This document shows positions 36,696 to 50,430 of a DNA stretch of 64,000 nt, piece after piece. Source of the stretch: Viscum album (Eukaryota > Streptophyta > Magnoliopsida > Santalales > Viscaceae); NCBI GenBank assembly GCA_963277665.1, contig OY728122.1:2125876024-2125940023 (forward strand). Direction: 5' to 3'. Position 1 is the first letter of the stretch. Every line of letters starts with the position of its first letter. The translations under genes and the position numbers were made by a program. The notes under the pieces were generated by a model. It saw only the letters and a program-made list of their open reading frames with translations, made no database searches and had not been told where the DNA came from.

Positions 36696-38100
36696 TTTAT
36701 TCCAATAGAAAATTATTTTTATATAATACTTTTTGTTTATCTATAGTGAAATAAGAAAATTTTGATTCTAGAGTGGATGATAAATGTTCTTTTCTCCATA
36801 CAATTTTCGTACCCCTAATCGGAAATATTGATCGCATGATATTTCCCTACATCTCTCTAGTTAATAGGTTTCAAACATTGATCATAATCATTAACCTTCA
36901 TATTTGAGAATTCATTAGCTAAATAACAATATTCCTCTTATTTGTAGAATGGGTGTGTGGTTGGATTATTTTATTGAACATTGTCTCTATTTCCATAATT
37001 AGATAATGTAATTATATCACATAGGAATTCGATTTCCAGATGACCATACTTACCATAGTTAACAAATTTAATAGCACCCTTAATACAATTTACTACATGT
37101 GTCATTCCATAAGTTTAGCATAAAATCAATTTCATATTATTCTATACAATGTTTTTAGAGTTTCAATTAAATTCTATATTTCCATTATTATTAAACCCAT
37201 TAGATTGATGTGTATCTTCAATTAATATTTTCATCATGATAACATATCAAATGATTTCATAATTAATTTTGATGTATATTACAAAAAAAACCTCTCAGAT
37301 ACATGGTTTTGGGAAAATAAATAATTGATCAACCTTAATTTCAGGTTGGATTACAATTATATAAGCCTACATTAAAATTATTGATAAAAATTACATAATG
37401 GAACTTATGGATTCAACATTCATCTAAATATATCAATTAATTACTTATTTGATTATGTGTAAACACTACATGAAATGTACTTATAGAAACATATGCTTAG
37501 ATACCCATCCCAAGAAGTGGATTAAATTTATTTTTACTACCTCAAGTTCCTGATAAATTTCTTACATTGATCTTCTTCTCCATAAAATTGATATATTAAG
37601 AAAATAAATTTTCCATGTTCCAAATAGTGGTGAATGGAAAATATTTTTTTTGGTATTGATCTATTTCTAAATGACTGGTGGATCAGTAGAGACTCTAAAA
37701 TAAGGTGTACATTGCATTTGGAGTGGCTCAATAATAAATTTTTCCCCCATTTACTCATTTAGAAGCCCAACATGATGGATATATTGAGAAATTAGTTTAA
37801 TAATAACAATGAGATATTTTATTCCCTCACCCATAAAAATTGGTTACTCATGAGTAAATTCATTGAATTTCCTATCTCATTCTAAATTAACATGATTACT
37901 TTAGGATCTATCCATTGACTAAAATAATTAAACTGTGATAAATAATAATCATAGTGGGAAACAACATATTCATTAAAAAATTTATAACATGTATAAATCA
38001 CTAAAACATAAATTTAATATATAATACCTTAGGTTTATCCTCAGTCGTTAATGGTCTTCATACATTCATATCCTTAAATATAGTTTAAAATGAAAATATG
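36696..38100 (-). pseudogene. Gag and protease start of element O
   Basis: This is the upstream part of the polyprotein broken by element 4. The first five bases, TTTAT, are the right target duplication. On the minus strand the gag core is seen at 37537-37758 (EDQCKKFIRNLR, family: E..KC..F..GLR). A zinc knuckle follows at about 37025-37066, KFVNYGKYGHLEIEF, where all three cysteines of C-x2-C-x4-H-x4-C are replaced (F, Y, F) but the histidine and GKYGHL are kept. Sequence between the knuckle and 36701 should be the protease start but is too decayed to read. Gag would form the particle and bind RNA. The N-terminal edge near 38100 is approximate. Confidence 0.65.
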
Positions 38101-41100
38101 AATTGACCTAAGAATATACCCCATGAGTATCGAATAAGGTGCATAGTGAGGGAACACTCACTATTCACAATAATGATGGATGGGGAAAACTAGTACAGCT
38201 CTTTTATGGGGTTCTTACGCTTATATGTATTTATTCTAAATCTGCATCAACTCATAGTATCCATAAAGGGATATTTTTATATGAAAAAAGTAATTTTTAC
38301 CACAACATTGGACATTATTCTATAATAGGGACTATCTGAAGGGTTATCAATAATTTTTTCTCATCCCAGTTTCAAAAGATTTACTAAAACTTTCTATGAT
38401 AGAATCTATAACAATCAATAATTTAAAATCAAAGATATTAAATATTAATTAATGAATATTCATTATATTAAATAATGATCCATGATATATATATGAAGGT
38501 ATAACAATTTCAGAAACATATATACATAAATGATGAGTTCATAAGGGAACGATATCATATACCAACAAGTCATAACTACCACACTCTTTTGATTTATCTT
38601 ACACAATGCATTTCCTCTTAACCAAGGGAATGAAAATATAATAAACAGTGATATTTGGTGCTCTGTAAGGTTAATCAAGGGAGATGATAATGATCACATA
38701 AACATAAAATGATTATATGGGTATAATATAATGAACATTAAAATTTTAAAATATACCATATATATTATAGATCTTAATATTGAGTCGTGGAATAATTCTT
38801 GGTAGTTCATAAGACGTAAATTATAAACGATTTAAAGAACATGAGCCATAAGAATATAATATTTGAATAAGAAATCTGTTTTCGGAAAAAAAAACTCTCC
38901 ATAGAAAATCATTTCGTTATTAGTCAATGATAACTATGAAGAATATCATAAAATATTGGGTTTGCTCTAAAAGTCATCATAATAGTCTAGGTTCACTCCC
39001 TATACCATCATCGTGGACATAAACACTTTCTAAACTCGGTTTAATCTCTATTTCATTACTAATTAAATAATGAGATATCTATCATTAACCAATTCATTAG
39101 AGTGATATATAATTTTAGTCACACTCATTATATAATGTAAATAATACATATATGTGCCACAATATCTAAAATCATTCATCATATCATAACCTATTAATAA
39201 GAAGTGAGGTATGTAAACATTTGATCATTTAATCATAGTATAACCAATTGAAAGGAAAGAATGTTGATAAATTAATTAACACATGGAAAAAAACTATTTC
39301 CATAAAATCATTCTGAAATAATCATTCTAATCCATCCAAATAATAAAATTGGATGGTATCTTTTTATTATATCCCATGTAGGTCACACTTACGCATGAAA
39401 ATTGATTGGATTTTTTGACAGATGGAAATAAGGAAAGTTAAATAATAATTCAAAATTATATAGTCATTATTATATAATAATATATATATATATATATATA
39501 TTAATAAAATATATATTTATTACTATCCATATTAATCAAAAATGAAAATCATTTCACATCACTTTGTGGAGGCGCTAGTCTCCGCACACACAAGAGAGAC
39601 ATTATTATTTTACAAGGGATTGAAAGGTAAGAAGTTAGATGTGATATAATAATTAAAAAATTATAAATATGTCTTTAATATCACATATATATATATATAT
39701 ATTAAATCCATAATTTTATTCATTAGTGAGAGGTGGTGATGGAAAATGAATTACATCAGTTCGAATAGACGTAGTCTGTTGTACACACTTTTGATGATTT
39801 CATTTCCAATTTGATTGAAGAGGTGATGCATATAGGTTATTACATTAACATAATTTCATATTAATATATGGATGATTCTGGTTCTACTATTTGAAAATAT
39901 TTTATTATAATTTTATGGACTTAGAATAAGAGATAATAAAAAAAATGCATGGTTATGAATTATAACACTTCTTTGGAAAAATCTTTAGTTTTATTCCTAA
40001 ATACATCTAATGATTCTCTTATGATAAAACAAGGGAAACTAGGTAGTGGGTATGTATTAATAGAAGTGAGTTTTTAGGTATTCACTTATCAAATATTCAC
40101 CTTAACTTTAGAGATGAGGGTAGATTGGGTTACCTTTTATAAGCGAGGGAGATGACCCACATTTAATTTTTTAAAAGAATAAAATATATAAAAGTAGATT
40201 TCACAGAAAATGAAAAAAAAATATGATTATAAAATATAATAGGATATAGAGCTCAAATATTTCTATAATATAGAAATTGGAAATTTATATAGGTTATTGT
40301 AACCATGATATGTTTATTTTAACCCATGGTAAACTTATTTTAATTTTAACCATGGTATCAATTTTTCATTATTTTTACTATTCATTATGAACAAAAAATA
40401 TGTAGAAAATAGAAAATAATATTAACTAGTGTGATTTATTATATTTAATAAATTTATTCCAATATAACTCACTGAATTGGAAAAAATCTATTTAAAAATA
40501 AACTCACGAATGCATTGAAAAATGGTTTTCCATTGATAATATTTTCTTAAGTATAATAACATTGTATACCAAATTCAACAAAAAAACAAATCATAAAATA
40601 TAATTTTTTTAAAAAAAATTCTATAATTGAACTATTTTTTCTATTATAATTATGTTAAATAAAAATGGATAATTTTAAATTTAGTAAACAAAAATATTAT
40701 TTTAAAAATTAGTATTTTTCCTATTTCATAAAAAATTAATATTTTAATTAAATTATATAAAATTTACTATAAAATATTTTTAAGAAATTTATTTCAGAAA
40801 TTAAGTTACTATTTTTTTATAAAAAATCTACTATTGGAAAAAATTAATTATAAAATTAGTGTAAATAACATGATGAAACTGCTTTTTATGAAATTTTATT
40901 TTTTATGAAAAAAACAAGATTTATTTACTCCCATGCCTTTTTTTAAAGAAATGATAAAACTTTTATGGAAGAGTTTTTAAAATAATTTCATTAAAATAAT
41001 TCAAAAATAGTAATTAATTAAATTTTTTAATATATATATATATATTTACCCATATCAAAAATATTCAGAAAAAAATTCCTTTACATTAAAATGATACTTA

Positions 41101-41326
41101 CTTTAATTACTATTAAATTTATTAGTAATCAATTTATTTTATAAAATTAAATAAAATATAAATTTCATAATTCATTTATCCTTATTCAAATGTTGAAAAT
41201 TTATGGCTATGTTATTAAGGTGTATAATATTACAGTTTGTTTAGAATCAGGGTTGTGTTTATTGCAAGATATCAAAGAGAATAAATTTATTTAAAAACAA
41301 GTATTTCATAAATCCTTATGGTGTTA
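38101..41326 (-). repeat. 5' LTR of chromovirus O (left edge approximate)
   Basis: Placed between gag of O and a right end at about 41326 that matches the 3' LTR end at 660 (GTTTAGAATCAGGGTTG near 41239 against GTTTAAACTCAGGGATG near 569). Inside, 39360-39800 shares blocks with LTRs S and R, including TCACTTTGTGGAGGCGCTAG at 39560. (AT)n runs lie at 39479-39500 and 39683-39702. TTTTATAAGCGAGGG near 40135 may be the remains of a TATA region. No PBS could be read at the left edge. The ORFs at 38139 and 38463 are not recognisable genes. Confidence 0.5.
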
Positions 41327-41668
41327 GTGGTGGAAAACATAATTACAGTTTAGGCCATGTATTTGAATTTCATTTAGGATTCTTTCGAAACACATTATTT
41401 TATATCCACCAGGTTTTATATGAATTTTGATTCACCATCTCAATCTTTGGATAATGAATTATTAATGAAAACACCAGGTTATGTGATTATTTCATCCATG
41501 ATATATATATATATATATATCAATTTTTATCTTGGTTTAGTGTAAAGACCATGACCGTAGAATCCCAGTTTCAGTGGTTATTTTATTAAATTAGCATTAT
41601 ATGTAAGGAATCTCATCTTTATAGACCATATAGTTTAGTATTCTTGGTAAAATTGATTCATGTTTGAG
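41327..41668. other. Unassigned stretch between two LTRs
   Basis: About 340 bp of AT-rich sequence with an (AT)n run at 41502-41520. It would be the target DNA into which O inserted, probably part of the interior of gypsy P, but no motif confirms this. Confidence 0.3.
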
Positions 41669-44600
41669 TATCACATTATAATTGAATACATAAAATAAAT
41701 GATCATTTTTCCTTAGATTGAATAATTTTTTACCTATATAATAACTCTATATATAAATCATAATACACATATTGGCATCTTGGGGAAGGAATCATATGAA
41801 ATGGGTGAGCATAAATTCTAATTAAGTGTTTGAGTACTGTAGATGCTATCATGAATAAATAATAATAATAAATATGGAAAGGTAAAAAAATAAAACACTT
41901 TTAATTCACTTAACTAATTAAGAATAATATGGAAGTAATAAATTTTGATAAAATTATGACATATAAATAATATAAAGAACTTGAAACTTAACCATTCATA
42001 CTCGAAATGTCCAAATAATCACATTAAACATCAATATCTAATCTCATAATTATTAAATTCATAACATAGGAAATTATAAACATAATTTGAATTCCACCTA
42101 CTAAGAAATATTATATAAATGGGTAAAGCCTTGGAAATAAACCTTGGGTAGTTTGTCTCATGAGATTGAACGATACATTGAAGGGATATAAGGGCCCCTA
42201 CTCATCACATAATAAGTCCAATACATTCTCCACATAAAATGGTTGAACCATAATATAAATGATCATATATGTTGAAAATATAAGATAATAAATGTTAATT
42301 TTATTCCTAATTATTAAAAAAATCCCAAATTATTCTGTGTAATATGTTAAATGGAATAAAAATAGCACATCCCCATAAAACTAAAAATAAAAACATCCAA
42401 ATAAATAATAAGGACGATGTCAATACAATATATCCTTAATAGATCATAATTATAATAATGGGATAATCTAATTTTTGGATATTAATTCCACAAAAAATCA
42501 ATTAAAAACTTTTTGAGGAAAATATCCATTACACATTGAAAATAATTTTTAAATCACAAAATTTCACAAAATTTTCTATAATAATTTAATTTAAAAATAA
42601 AATTTGAAACATATAATGGAATACATAGAAAATTTAAAAGTCATGATGGTTTAAAATAACATACATTGCATAAACATTAAATTTAAGATTTATTTTAAAT
42701 TTTTGGTAAAAAAAACATTCCATGTTTGGAATCATTCATGAAGACACCATTGCATTTTTCTGAAAAATGTAAAACATGGGAAAATATTTCCTTCACAATT
42801 CATTTATAGAGTATTAAAAACATTTTTGAAAACAATTTTAGAATTTTTTTATTAAAAATTGTTTCAGATGAAAATTATTTTCAACCAAAGAGAGATGTGA
42901 AAATTAAATAGTTTTTTTGGGAACTGATCAAACAATTTAAATCAAAATGAATTTTATTTATAAACAATCCAAATTAAAGTGAGGTTGAAACATAAATCTC
43001 ATACCATATTAGTTACTTTTGAATTATAAGCCTCATAAATTTAAAAACATCAAAAAAGACATTATAAACCAGGAAGTGAAATAAATTCATGATATAACAT
43101 ATAAAAAGGGGTAGTATAGACACCACACAAAAGGAATATGTTTTTAATAAAACATATGTTTCTTAAATGTAAATGTTAGATAAGAAACCCTTACCTTCGG
43201 TCTGATTTCCTTCATACATTTGTGAACCTCCTATATAAAAAATTGAGGTTTATTATAAATCTATTAAAAACCATAATTATATATTTAAACCACATATGAT
43301 TTACTTATGATATTTTAGGATCCCATTATTAATAATTTCTTTTTAATAAACCATATAATGTAATAACATTTTTGTTTTCCTTGTATGTTTTGATTTTTAA
43401 TTTTTTTTCATTTTTACATTGATCATTGTGACAAAATATACCGAGTATAAAATGTGATATAAATATAATATATTTTAATTATATATTTACTTACAGTATT
43501 CAATAAATATAAATGATAAAAAATTAATTATACAATTCACATAGATGGTAGATCATATTTATACATGAACGCTGATTCAAATTTCATAGCCCAAGTGAAT
43601 GAAATGAAAATAAATATTAGTTCACATTTATAGATTCATTAATATGATATATATATATATAATTTTTTAAAATAAAATTCTATCCTTATTATTATCCATT
43701 TATATATAAAATAAAATACAATTCACAATTCTATGTAGTATCAATACTCTATATATATATACTCAATAGATTTTATTGTTTTCTAAAAGATTGGAATGTA
43801 AGAAGTTATATTTCATATTATATATCGAAAAGTATTTTTTTAATTAAATATCTATCTATATTATATAACATTTTCATAATTCCTTCCATGTAATTTTTAA
43901 CTGAAAAATTAATCACATCACTTCATGAGTTGGTATTCAGTAATCCACGTGAGAAAAGTTATTGTATCGCTCTAATGAATGAAAAATTAGATGGTAAATG
44001 TGATATAATAACTACAAAATTATAATAATATCATAAATATTATATAAATATGGGTAATCGATAGTTATATCCACTCCTTAATAGTGGGTATTGAATAAAA
44101 ACTATATCGATTTACAAGGCTGTATTCCATCGTACACATGATTGATGGTTTTGTTTTCAATTTTTCAAAATAGTAAATCAATATCGGTTATGAAATTAAC
44201 ATAATAACACCAAATTATATATTAGATATTAGTGTGTTTAAATTATCATAGTGGAAAAATATTTTGAGGTGGACGATGAGATAAAAAATATATAAAGGAT
44301 AATAATCTTATCTCTTCTTCTGATAGACTCTTTATGTTTATACCTATAGACATCCTAAAAGGGTCTCTTAATCCATGTAAAGCCTCTAGAATGTGGAGAG
44401 GGAATTTCAGCCACATTTGAGCATTACAAAAGCCACCAAAATGGGTCAATATAAATCCTTAGAGGTAATAAAGAGGAAATATGTCCATAAATCTTGTTTT
44501 GCGAAATTTTAGTTTATTGATAAACATTATCATCTTAGTTTAACCCCTAGTAAACTAATTATCACCTTATCCATAGAAATTAATTTTTATTTTTTTCATT

Positions 44601-45403
44601 ATTCATTGTAGTATAAAATAAATTTGTATCTATTAGATAATAAAAATTATTATGATTCCAAGTATTGAATTCATTTTTTCAAATTCAATTAATATATTTC
44701 ATATAATTAAATTTCAAATTAAAATCACAAATTTTTTGAAATAACATGCTTTACCGAGAAAAATATTCAAAAAAATTAAACTGATTTTATATTAGATTTC
44801 AATATAAAATTTATTTAAATGAAATAAAATTAAAATATTATAATATAATTAAAATAATTTTACTCAATTAATAATTTAAAATATAACATAACTTTGTATA
44901 TAATTTAAACAAAAAGGCAGTTTTGAAAAAAATCCAAATATTTCAATATTAATCAAAAAAACAATCTATTCAAGAAATTAACCAATAATATCCCAAGTAT
45001 TATTTTGATATGTATATTAAAAAAGGTTTTTTATTTTTTGAAATAATGTTTTTAAAATTGGAAAAAATATATTTTAAATTATGTGTAAAAGTGAGGCTAA
45101 TCATCCTTTTAGAAAAATATAGTTAAAAAATATTTTTATCCTTCATAAGAATCATAATTTTTTTCTAATATATAGATAACTATTGAATTTATTTTATTAT
45201 GGGGTAAAATATAAAATTTTAAAAACATAGTCTGTCTTATTCACACCTTCTAACAAAACATTTATGTCAACATAGACATGTTAAAATTTAAAAAAATTAA
45301 TAATGTCAAAATTCAATTAAACTTGTTGTTGAATAAATCATAAGATATTTAGGATCTTGAATTTAATTAAAATAAATAAATCATAATATTTAAGCGTGTC
45401 ACA
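41669..45403 (-). repeat. LTR R: minus-oriented LTR related to element 4 and O
   Basis: The right end AGCGTGTCACA (45393-45403) with ATAAATCATAATATTTA before it parallels the element-4 end (ATAAGATTTATTCAAAATTT then CGGGTCGTTACA). Near the left, CTTGGGGAAGG with ATGGGTGAGCA (41780-41812) parallels CCTGGGGACAT with AAGGGTGAGCA (27431-27463). The middle shares the two blocks also present in S and O (43535-43580 and 43915-43950). No matching second LTR or pol was found for it here, so it could be a solo LTR. The minus ORF at 44246-44449 is unrecognised. Confidence 0.5.
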
Positions 45404-46505
45404 TTATCTTTTTATATCAGTGTTTCCTATTATATATGCTTTAAAAGATGATATAAATCTTTTAGAGTCAGGGGCATTGCAGATTTTTGTAGGATTATTC
45501 ATATTGAGGTATATTTTATATGATATTTGGTATAGATTAATTATCCTTATATAGATCTCAAAATCAAATTCTAGATAAGGAAGTCGAATTTAATATACTG
45601 AATAATCTTGTTAGTAAATATCAGTGGAGGGATGATTGTGAAGATTGAATGGATGAAAATACTATAATATGGTTCATTATTCCGAATAACATGGGTCCCT
45701 TGGCCCAATTCAATTTTGAGGAATTCTATATTGAATAAACTTCAATTTCATAAGAGTATTTTGATGTGTATCTAAAAGAATGTCATGGAATTTCCTTAAA
45801 AAATGACTTTAATTTATTAATTTTAACTAATTTTATGATCTATGATTAGATCAACTTCTCTTTATAGAATGTTCTTGAATGAGTTACAAGAAATGGAAAA
45901 AACCAAGAGAAAGTACAAATTATTCATTCGCTGAATTTCATCACCAAGAAAATCAATATTCTCTTTTTCCAAAATAAGGATAGATCATTGAGTCATTCTA
46001 TTGATAGTCAGGAAGTTATGAAAATTATAATCAATAATATGTGACATATATATCTAATTGATAATTAGTTCGATCATATAAGTGGTGATATATAATTATA
46101 AAAGTGTTATCTTTGATCTTTATTCCATCCATTGTTCTTAAATAAAGAAAATACAACCAAGACTTATTTTTATTAATGGTATGTATATTATGAATTCTAA
46201 TTAATGCCTTTTAGACATTTAAACCTCTGGTAATCCTCATGAATTTAATAAACATGGTCCTTATAGATTCCCTTTAAAAATTATTGGTATCACTTACTTC
46301 TGAAATTTTTATATATTCTAGGATCATTGAATATCATTAAGATAATTTGATTATTGTTCTCGTTCTCTTACCAAATAGAAATTTTATTCCATCATTAATA
46401 AGTGTTAATTTTCAATACAAAAATTATCTTCATTTGGACATGTGTTTATTCATAATGTATTATATATGTATCATTAAAATATAATGTTTAATGAAAAATT
46501 TTCTA
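45404..46505 (+). pseudogene. Gypsy reverse transcriptase of element P, first part
   Basis: From about 45900 the plus strand, read through stops, follows the RT order: HIYLIDN and FDHISGD (family: YPLPRIDDLFDQLSGA), TKTYFY-stop-WYVYYEF-stop-LMPF (46155-46213; family: KTAFRTRYGHYEFLVMPF), IFIYSRIIEYH (46300-46335; family: ILVYSRS.EEH) and SLISVNF then HLDMCLFI (family: SKCEFW....FLGHVIS). The catalytic D-D pair before IYSR is not preserved. The gene is cut at 46505 by a CACTA transposon and resumes at about 54350. From 45404 to 45900 no motif was readable. Confidence 0.7.
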
Positions 46506-46519
46506 CACTACAAGAAAAA

Positions 46520-48550
46520 TACATATTTGTAATAGTTTTTCAGAAATAGTTTCATTTAACTTCCATTAATCAACTATAGTTAAAATGTCATCATTTTGTA
46601 GTGGTGGTTTAATTTTTACTTCTTAAAATTAATTATTATATTTATATTTTTAAAAATGTACAACTAAATATGTATTTAAGAGTATTTTATTAATCAACTA
46701 CCTACAATAGCGACACACATATCATATTGAGTCCCCTTATTCTTCCTCCTATCTTGCACAAGGCTTTAAACCATACCATCTCTTGATTTTTCCTCCCCTT
46801 TATTCCTATATTTCTTATATAACTCCTCCCTTCTATGATATTATCATGGTTAGAATATGGTGTATCGTCACCTCTCTAATGTTATCCCCTTGTGAAGTTC
46901 CTCAGAAAAATAAACCCCCTCTTATCGGCACATGTGTTTTGGTAAAAACACTTGTGTGTTATTGAATAATAATTCCTAATTAATGTTATTTTTGATACAA
47001 TAGGTCTTATATTTTTTATAATAGTAAACTCATTGTATAAAAACCAAGATGTATAAAACAAAAAAATGAATTTCATTTTTGTAGAATTTTTTATTGAAAT
47101 TATCCCTCAATTAAAATCCTTGTTACAAATGTTTTAAAACATAATTTTGGAAGAATTATTTATACATTCCAACATATATGACTCTACATGTATATTTTTA
47201 GAAATATACATACATGGATTAGATTATCAAATATTTATTAAATTCATCAGGTATATATTCACTACTTGTAAGAGATGATATATTATATTATTCTATAATT
47301 TTTAATTGTATATAAAAAAGACATCATTGGGTGAATATAATATTAAATGGAGAATCACCTGAGAAATTTTAATTATAATTTTATATCTATTTTATAATGC
47401 TAAAAAATAAAATTTGGTTATATATATGTTAGTTCACTATGAGTGCATGTTTATATACACCTTTTATTTATACTCACTCATATAAAGGTGAATACCTAAA
47501 TAAATATATTTGGATAACCATATATTATATTTGAATGTTAAAGCATTGAATGTATGTTCCTTAATGATATCTTAAAATCAAAGACAAAAATATACCCCCA
47601 CTAATTATATATTATTCTTCCTCGTAGATTCCCACACACAGAAAAACATTAAAATAAATACTTGTGTTAATGAACTCAAATACCATTTATTCTAACTTCC
47701 TCCTCATTATGAATAATATATATTAATTCATGAATAATCCTGAGGTGTATATCATTGCATGAAATTTTAAGAGTCTTTTATATCTTGTGCCTTTATACAT
47801 CTCAAATTATATTTATCCATTAAGTCGCATTCATAAAAAACCATTGTAGTAGTAAATTTTTAATCAAAATAATTTTTATTTTCTATGTGTGTTCAATTAA
47901 TAACACATATTTTGTATCATAATTATATCTGGTGATTTTTTATATATTAAATTTGAAAATTTATAATAATTTATTATTTTCATTATTTGTTATTAAAAAT
48001 GAATTTATTATTATTATTAACATGTATATTTAAATTAATTAGTGTTATGTTTTTATACATATATTTATCAATTTTATATAATTGGGTTAAAGTTGGATTA
48101 ATTTACCTAGAAATACAACTCAATATATTAAGGGGTTCTAAAAATGATTATATTTTTCAATTTCAAATTGGTTTATAGATAAAATTCTTAAATATTCTTA
48201 CCGAGATCATTATTTAAAAAAATTGTTTATAATATGTTATCTTAATGGGCACATGATATTGAAAAAAATCCCTAGTAAATATGTGTGATGGATTTGTTTC
48301 TATGAATATGACATTTCATAATGCTTAATGTGTGACTATAATCAAAATGAAAAATATACTACTCTAATAATATTTAATGATATTCTAAAAATGATTAATA
48401 ATTTTATTCATACTATGGAGAATTAAAATGATTATGAAATATTGGTTAAACCACCATCAGTTTTCCAAATATTTATACATGAGTGAAGATAAGAAAGAAA
48501 TCAAGTTAGGAAAATGAATTAATAATATATGTAAACAAGGATTATTAATA
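46520..48550 (+). mobile_element. Left part of the CACTA element, no clear gene
   Basis: Subterminal region followed by AT-rich sequence. A TNP2-type gene usually begins here with a transposase-associated domain, and I could not read one with confidence. Short ORFs at 46783-46965, 46882-47076 and 47987-48178 are unrecognised. Confidence 0.4.
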
Positions 48551-50430
48551 TCGATGTATCAAATATAATTTTTTTCTGTCATATTGAATTTTCCCCATAT
48601 CAAATGCTTTTATGGAATTACAGAAAATGAAATGTTGATGTTATTAAATTTTTTATGATGCATGTTATTAATGATATGATCACATAGTTATTTTATGCGA
48701 TGAATAATGTTTTTAACAAAATCATTTCCTATTATATAATGATACAAGAAAGATCTAATGAATATATTTTTTTTATTATGGATAAGATTCAAATAGGAAA
48801 GTGTGTAAATGATGATATAATTCTATATAGAAATTATTGAATCATGATTGTAATAGGAATGAGTGAACTACATAAATTAAGAGAAACAATACTACTATGA
48901 TTTTTTTACATTATTTTCCACTAAAAACATGAATGAATTTTTTTAGGTCATTTAAAATGGCCGAGAAATTGATGTGACATACTATAAAAAACAATAAAGA
49001 TTCTTTTTTATAACACACCGTATATTGAAAAGTAAGAATATAAGTTGATCATTAATATTAAAATTTATCTCTATATCTTTGAAATGTTTCATTAGGATCA
49101 TATAATGATGCATATTATTCATTTGAGATTCTAATCACAAGTTATAGCATATGAAAAATTATTTCTAACCCTTATAATTTACCACTGTGGATGTGTGTGA
49201 AACAAACTTCATTAAATATTTCAATGATCATTTTCAAATTGAAATTTTCTAGAAATGATATATATTTATATAATCAACCTCTTATTGAAAAAATAAATGA
49301 GTTAGTGGAAAATATTATAGATACATATGATGTATCTAAGACTAAAATGTTCAAAATTCATGTTTCCCTTATATAGATGAATAATTATTTTCTTGGATTT
49401 AAAAACCACTATAATTGGTACAATCACACTAGTTAGACATATCAAATAAAATTGACTTAATGATATGAATATTACAACTTATTTTTTTTTTTGATTTATT
49501 TGTCATTAACAATTCTTGGATGCGTCTAATATATATCAGTTTAAAACTCGTGATTTGATGGAGAAAATGAGTTGATGTCACAAATTATTTTAATCATGTT
49601 CGTAAATATTGTATGAATTTTCAATAGATAATGATGAATATTTGAAATACTATGAATTTAAGGATTCTAGGAGAAGAATTCAATGATCATAAAATATAGT
49701 TAGTACGCAATAATGGTATAAACAATGTATTTTTTTCAAACTACCTTATTGGGAATATCAATATTTACATTATAAGCATTATGTGATGAACATTAAAAAA
49801 ATATATGTGATAATTTTTATTTTACTATAATAAATGAGAAAGGAAAATAAAAGGTTCATTTTAATACTTGTAGGGACTTAGAAAAAATGAATATATTGTG
49901 TTATCTATGTGAAAATAATTACCGAAATTATGTTGTAGATGTTTTTTATATTTTAAAATCATTAAATTTCTGTTTTCCATCAAAGTGTCAATAATTTGTA
50001 CATGAGAGATATTCATGTAATATTTTGGGATGTTTCACTAAAAAATTCATATGTTACATGAAATTATAATCCCTAAATCATAGTTTTTTTGGAGTAATCT
50101 ATACATTTATCATTTCCTAAATTGTTACATAATAAAATAACAACGGTTATAATTGGGTTTTTTATATTCTCAAAAATATATGTGGGAAAAAATTAAAACC
50201 TATTGATAATGATAAAAATTAATTATGCTTTCTAATTAAATTATTTCCTTTATAGATGATATTTCCCCCATAATTTTACACTGTGATGATTCATCTAGCT
50301 ATACATATTACAAGGGATGACAATACAGGACAAACCATATATTATCGAAAAATGTATTCGATGGAGAGTTTTTTCATAACCCTTTTATACGAATAGAATA
50401 ATAATATTATTAATTCCTTAAAAATGTTGT
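48551..50430 (+). pseudogene. TNP2-type (CACTA) transposase, decayed
   Basis: Plus-strand pieces follow the family order: FPISNAFMEL (about 48590), HYFPLKT and MAEKLM-stop-HTIKN (48910-48995; family: RYFPLKPRL, AEHMRWH), NLPLWMCVKQTSL (49177-49215; family: NLPPWMCMKQ), FSRNDIYLYNQPLIEKINEL (49240-49300), TYDVSK, KNICDN (about 49785) and FPP-stop-FYTVMIHLAIH (50260-50310; family: FPPSFFDVMVHLAVHL). The best-preserved open stretch is 49191-49376. The enzyme would cut and join CACTA ends. Many stops and frame changes make it inactive. Confidence 0.8.

Noticed and set aside
46783..47076. Convergent ORFs of 60 and 64 codons near the CACTA left end
   Set aside because: They overlap on opposite strands and match no TNPA or TNP2 motif.
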